Below are positions 5,179 to 7,365 of a DNA stretch of 7,365 nucleotides, one piece after another (positions within the stretch are counted from its first letter, which is position 1; every line of letters starts with the position of its first letter). The DNA is from Chloroflexota bacterium (lineage in GTDB: Bacteria; Chloroflexota; Dehalococcoidia; SAR202; UBA11138), in NCBI GenBank assembly GCA_022566975.1, contig JADFHV010000107.1:1-7365 (forward strand), read 5' to 3'. Below the pieces are notes generated by a model. The model did no database searches and was not told the DNA's origin. It saw only the letters and a program-made list of their open reading frames with translations. A program made the position numbers and the translations under genes.

Positions 5179-6237
5179 CTACTCCGTGATAGCGTCACCC
5201 GCCGGGGAGACCACGAACCATACGCCGCCGACCTTCTGGCCCTTGGCATCCTCCGGGTTCCTGTCGGCGGCGAAGTTGTAGAGCGGGTGACCGTTGTAGA
5301 CGACGTGAGTTGAGCCGTCATCTCGGGTGACGGTGGTCAACAGCTCCGGCGTCACGCCCGCGCCGGCCAGATCCGAGATATCTCCAGACGCGATCAGAGG
5401 GGGCCAGCTCGTTGCGCATCCGCCCGTACAGGTAGATACGCCGGGCTCGTCCTGTGTCAATAGGTACAGCGTGAAGCCCTCGCCATCGACCAGAATGGTC
5501 CCGAGGTCAGGGTGCTCGGCCACGGTCACCGTCGACTTTCCAGTGGCGATGGCCGCTGGCGCCGCTGTCACGTTTGTTGTGCCTACCTCGGCCGCCTCGG
5601 TCTCGCCCACCTCTGTTGCCGAGGCCAGGTCCTCGTCGCCCGCTCTGACCAGGAGCTTCACCGTCGGCTTAATCAGCACGTTCCGGGTGCCGGCGATCAC
5701 TACTGACTTCTCTGCGTCGAAGTCGAGGGTCAGAATCGTGGTCTGGCCGGCTACCAGGTCGAAGCCGCCGACGATTTTCAGCTTGTCGCTGGGTACGCGA
5801 GCGCTGACCGTGTTGCCCTGGACCGTTACCTCTGCCTGTTCTACCGTAAGTCTGATCTGGCCGTAACGTCCGGGGTCCAGCTCGGCCTCACCTAATACCT
5901 GTTCCACGCCCTGGATCGCGACCAGGTCGAATTCCACGGGCCCGGAGACCACCGTCAGCCACGGCTCATTACCAGAGCTCTGGACCTGGATTTCGCTGAC
6001 GGTGATCAGGATCTTGGTCACATCCCTGGGAGGTGCGTCGGTGGCCCCGATCCGTAGCGTCGCCTTTTGGGCCGGCTGGACGCCAGTGGGCGTAGTCGCC
6101 TGGGGAGCAGGTTGAGTCGCCCCTGGGGCTGCCGCTGGCGTAGACGTAGGCGTCGGTTCGTCGCCGTCGCCGCCACAGGCCGCAACCAGGGTGCCGACCA
6201 GTACCACGATAGCTAGACACAGGAGGCGTAGTCGCAT
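5179..6237 (-). CDS. Lipoprotein: DUF4382-like domain fused to a Lipoprotein_15-type repeat
   Basis: This is an exported, lipid-anchored protein of unknown function, 352 residues. Residues 1-20 are a signal peptide (RLR, then a hydrophobic run) ending in lipobox VAAC, with lipidation at C21. A Thr/Pro/Ala-rich linker covers about 24-57. Residues 59-198 form a beta-rich domain resembling DUF4382 (LRIGATDAPPRDVTKILITVSE, a WLTV segment, GRYGQIRLTV, then LIKPTVKLLV). A second acidic and Ala/Thr linker spans 200-235. Residues 241-347 match the secreted repeat family PF03640: LVDGEGFTLY, the cysteine pair C270/C274 followed by SWPPL, TRDDGSTHVVYNGHPLY and GGVWFVVSP. The ATG at 6237 has no Shine-Dalgarno but lies immediately after an extended -10, so translation is probably leaderless. 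Domain calls are from memory of the families. Confidence 0.85.
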   Translation of the reverse strand: MRLRLLCLAIVVLVGTLVAACGGDGDEPTPTSTPAAAPGATQPAPQATTPTGVQPAQKATLRIGATDAPPRDVTKILITVSEIQVQSSGNEPWLTVVSGPVEFDLVAIQGVEQVLGEAELDPGRYGQIRLTVEQAEVTVQGNTVSARVPSDKLKIVGGFDLVAGQTTILTLDFDAEKSVVIAGTRNVLIKPTVKLLVRAGDEDLASATEVGETEAAEVGTTNVTAAPAAIATGKSTVTVAEHPDLGTILVDGEGFTLYLLTQDEPGVSTCTGGCATSWPPLIASGDISDLAGAGVTPELLTTVTRDDGSTHVVYNGHPLYNFAADRNPEDAKGQKVGGVWFVVSPAGDAITE

Positions 6238-6245
6238 GACGCCGA

Positions 6246-6254
6246 ATTATAGCA
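6246..6254 (-). promoter_or_regulatory. Extended -10 promoter giving a probably leaderless lipoprotein mRNA
   Basis: The minus strand reads TGCTATAAT, a perfect -10 (6251-6246) with the TGn extension and no recognisable -35. A start 6-7 bases downstream falls at about 6239, only two bases before the ATG at 6237-6235. It begins just past the stop codon of the SDR gene, uncoupling the two genes. Confidence 0.65.
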
Positions 6255-6267
6255 CGGCCGGTGCCGT

Positions 6268-7014
6268 CTACCTGGCGGTGTACCCGCCGTCGATGACCAG
6301 CTCGCTGCCGGTGACGAACGATGACTCGTCCGAGGCAAGGAACAGCACGCCATAGGCTACCTCGATGGTCTCACCGGCTCTCCCGAGCGGGGTGAGGCTG
6401 ATGAGCTGCTCCCGCTGCTCCGGGTCGGGACTGGCCGATTTCATCGGCGGCATGAAGCCTGGATGGACCGAGTTGGCGCGGATGCCGTCGGGTCCGTACT
6501 GGACCGCCGTCGCCTTGGTGAAGAGGCGCACCGCCCCCTTGGAGGCGTGGTAGCCAGGGTGCCCCTGCTGGCCTCCTACCAGACCCATTATCGACGAGAT
6601 GTTGACTATCGAGCCTCCTCCGGCCCTCTTCATCTCGGGTACGGCGTGCTTCGTCCCCAGAAAGACGCTGGTGGCGTTCACGTCCATGAGGCGGTGCCAG
6701 CCCTCCGTGTCCATCGGGTCCAGGAAGGAGCTGCTGCTTATGCCTGCATTGTTTACCAGGACGTTGAGCTTTCCAAAACGCGCCACGGTTGTCTTCACCG
6801 TTCTCTGCCAGTCTTCCTCGCTGGTGACGTCCATCTCGACGAATAGCGCCTCACCGCCGGACTCATCTATCTCCGCCTCCACCTGCTTGCCCTCAGCCTC
6901 CAGGACGTCGGCTATGACTACCTTGGCCCCCTCGCGGGCGAAGAGGCGCGCCTCTTCGGCGCCCATTCCGTGGGCCGCCCCGGTGATAATGCTGACCTTC
7001 CCTTCCAGTCTCAT
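6268..7014 (-). CDS. Classical short-chain dehydrogenase/reductase
   Basis: This is a cytosolic NAD-dependent oxidoreductase of the classical SDR family (248 residues, the normal size). It shows T11-G-x3-G16-x-G18 for cofactor binding, D36 at the end of strand 2 favouring NAD(H), D62-V63, NNAG (88-91), N113, and the catalytic set S141, Y155 and K159 (YHASK). It ends with SFVTGSELVIDGGYTAR, typical of the 3-alpha-hydroxysteroid / 3-oxoacyl-ACP reductase-like group, but the substrate is not predictable. I chose ATG 7014 because GGAGG precedes it by four bases and MRLEGKV is the usual N-terminus; a longer in-frame start at 7086 would add an unlikely 24-residue tail. It diverges from the gene at 7170. 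No clear promoter of its own was found. Confidence 0.9.
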   Translation of the reverse strand: MRLEGKVSIITGAAHGMGAEEARLFAREGAKVVIADVLEAEGKQVEAEIDESGGEALFVEMDVTSEEDWQRTVKTTVARFGKLNVLVNNAGISSSSFLDPMDTEGWHRLMDVNATSVFLGTKHAVPEMKRAGGGSIVNISSIMGLVGGQQGHPGYHASKGAVRLFTKATAVQYGPDGIRANSVHPGFMPPMKSASPDPEQREQLISLTPLGRAGETIEVAYGVLFLASDESSFVTGSELVIDGGYTAR

Positions 7015-7092
7015 GACCCCTCCAGACGGCCTATGCTTCTGTGCTGCTCGCCCGCCATTTTGCGCCAGCAGGCCGCTTTTGTCCACCGTCCA

Positions 7093-7121
7093 TTTACGGC
7101 CCGCCGCTGGCTCGATATAAT
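7093..7121 (+). promoter_or_regulatory. Strong sigma-70 promoter for the gene at 7170
   Basis: TTTACG (7093-7098) and a perfect TATAAT (7116-7121) are 17 bases apart. Predicted start is near 7128, giving a leader of about 42 bases that ends in the AAGGAGGTGA ribosome-binding site. Confidence 0.65.
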
Positions 7122-7156
7122 GCCGGCACCGCGAGAAAACGACGGCAACGACACAA

Positions 7157-7161
7157 GGAGG
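7157..7161 (+). promoter_or_regulatory. Near-perfect Shine-Dalgarno fixing a GTG start at 7170
   Basis: GGAGG lies within AAGGAGGTGA (7155-7164), which is close to fully complementary to the 16S anti-SD. An in-frame GTG at 7161 overlaps the site itself and cannot use it, so GTG 7170, eight bases downstream, is the start. Confidence 0.7.
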
Positions 7162-7169
7162 TGACCGAC

Positions 7170-7365
7170 GTGGCAGAGCAAGACGAGGTAAGGATAGGAG
7201 ACGGTCCCATCAGGTTCAGCTACGCCTACCGCGACCTGTTGTCGGACCAGGGGGTCGGCATCAACGCTTGGGCCGACGTTGACGGAACGGTCGCGGCGAG
7301 TGTGGGCGGCGACGGAAGCGATGGCGCTCGGCTATGGGGGCCTCGCGCTGGTCGAGCGAGCGACG
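7170..7365 (+). CDS. N-terminus of an unrecognised protein, probably interrupted by transposase sequence
   Basis: From GTG 7170 the frame reads MAEQDEVRIGDGPIRFSYAY followed by RDLLSDQGVGIN and stays open to the window end (65 codons). I do not recognise the family with confidence; the IGDGPIRFSYAYRDLL text looks like a soluble globular N-terminus with no signal peptide. The promoter and ribosome-binding site are both strong, which suggests a real and well-expressed gene. After about residue 31-38 the frame turns into low-complexity Gly/Asp/Ala text, while the +1 frame reads as transposase. So the native gene probably ends at a junction somewhere in 7260-7290, and the last 25 or so residues of this frame are not native. 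It may be a truncated pseudogene. Confidence 0.5.
   Translation, partial: MAEQDEVRIGDGPIRFSYAYRDLLSDQGVGINAWADVDGTVAASVGGDGSDGARLWGPRAGRASD
7261..7365 (+). mobile_element. ISAzo13-family transposase, N-terminal part without visible start (runs off the right edge)
   Basis: In the frame beginning at 7261 the codons read STLGPTLTERSRRVW, then AATEAMALGYGG, then LALVERAT. From memory this matches the conserved N-terminal block of ISAzo13-family transposases (L-P-x-L-x-ER-x-RR-x-WAA-x-EA-x-x-LGYGG-x-x-x-V-x-RAT). Upstream in this frame there are stops at 7189 and 7195 and no ATG before 7321, and the usual 15-20 residues before this block are absent. That suggests a 5'-truncated copy or a junction inside the element. 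Only about 35 codons are visible, so intactness downstream and the terminal inverted repeats cannot be judged. Confidence 0.65.

Noticed and set aside
6255..6267. GCAC/GTGC inverted repeat just upstream of the lipoprotein -10
   Set aside because: The stem is only four base pairs with no T-tract, so it is too weak to call an SDR terminator or a definite operator.
7015..7086. Upstream extension of the SDR to an ATG at 7086
   Set aside because: It would add 24 residues absent from normal SDRs, while ATG 7014 has GGAGG and the standard N-terminus.
1..7365. CRISPR array, tRNA, rRNA or phage-defence cluster
   Set aside because: No regularly spaced repeats, no RNA-gene signatures and no recognisable defence genes besides the VapBC pair.

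Overview
This GC-rich window shows ordinary bacterial chromosome organisation: short intergenic gaps, purine-rich Shine-Dalgarno sites and sigma-70-like promoters. Gene content and style (formate-THF ligase, zinc alcohol dehydrogenase, SDR, VapBC, a DUF4382-type lipoprotein, short intergenic palindromes, an ISAzo13-like transposase) would suit an uncultured Chloroflexota-type bacterium. That placement is a low-confidence inference; no marker gene is present.

Layout. Positions 1-1081, minus strand: the 5' end of a molybdopterin molybdenumtransferase (moeA), preceded by a VapBC toxin-antitoxin pair whose genes overlap by 3 bases. Positions 1189-2811, minus: formate-tetrahydrofolate ligase (fhs), divergent from a zinc-dependent, probably NAD-linked medium-chain dehydrogenase at 2902-3921 on plus. 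The roughly 90-bp divergent gap holds overlapping -10 boxes and two perfect palindromes. Positions 3922-4211 lie between convergent genes and contain only repeats: two hairpins and a MITE-like inverted-repeat element. Positions 4212-7014, minus: a class IV PLP aminotransferase, a two-domain lipoprotein (DUF4382-like plus a Lipoprotein_15-type repeat) and a classical SDR oxidoreductase. The lipoprotein has its own extended -10 promoter so close to its ATG that the mRNA is probably leaderless. Positions 7170-7365, plus: a strong promoter and near-perfect Shine-Dalgarno lead into an unrecognised gene. About 30 codons in, the +1 frame begins to read as an ISAzo13-family transposase, so this gene looks interrupted by mobile DNA.

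The genes do not form one pathway. Fhs feeds one-carbon units into folate metabolism; MoeA makes molybdenum cofactor; the dehydrogenase, aminotransferase and SDR are catabolic or accessory enzymes of unknown substrate. I see no CRISPR array, tRNA or rRNA, and no convincing undescribed multigene system. The best leads are the divergent Fhs signature, the lipoprotein fusion, the nested intergenic repeats, the interrupted gene at the right edge and the insertion in the MoeA active-site loop.
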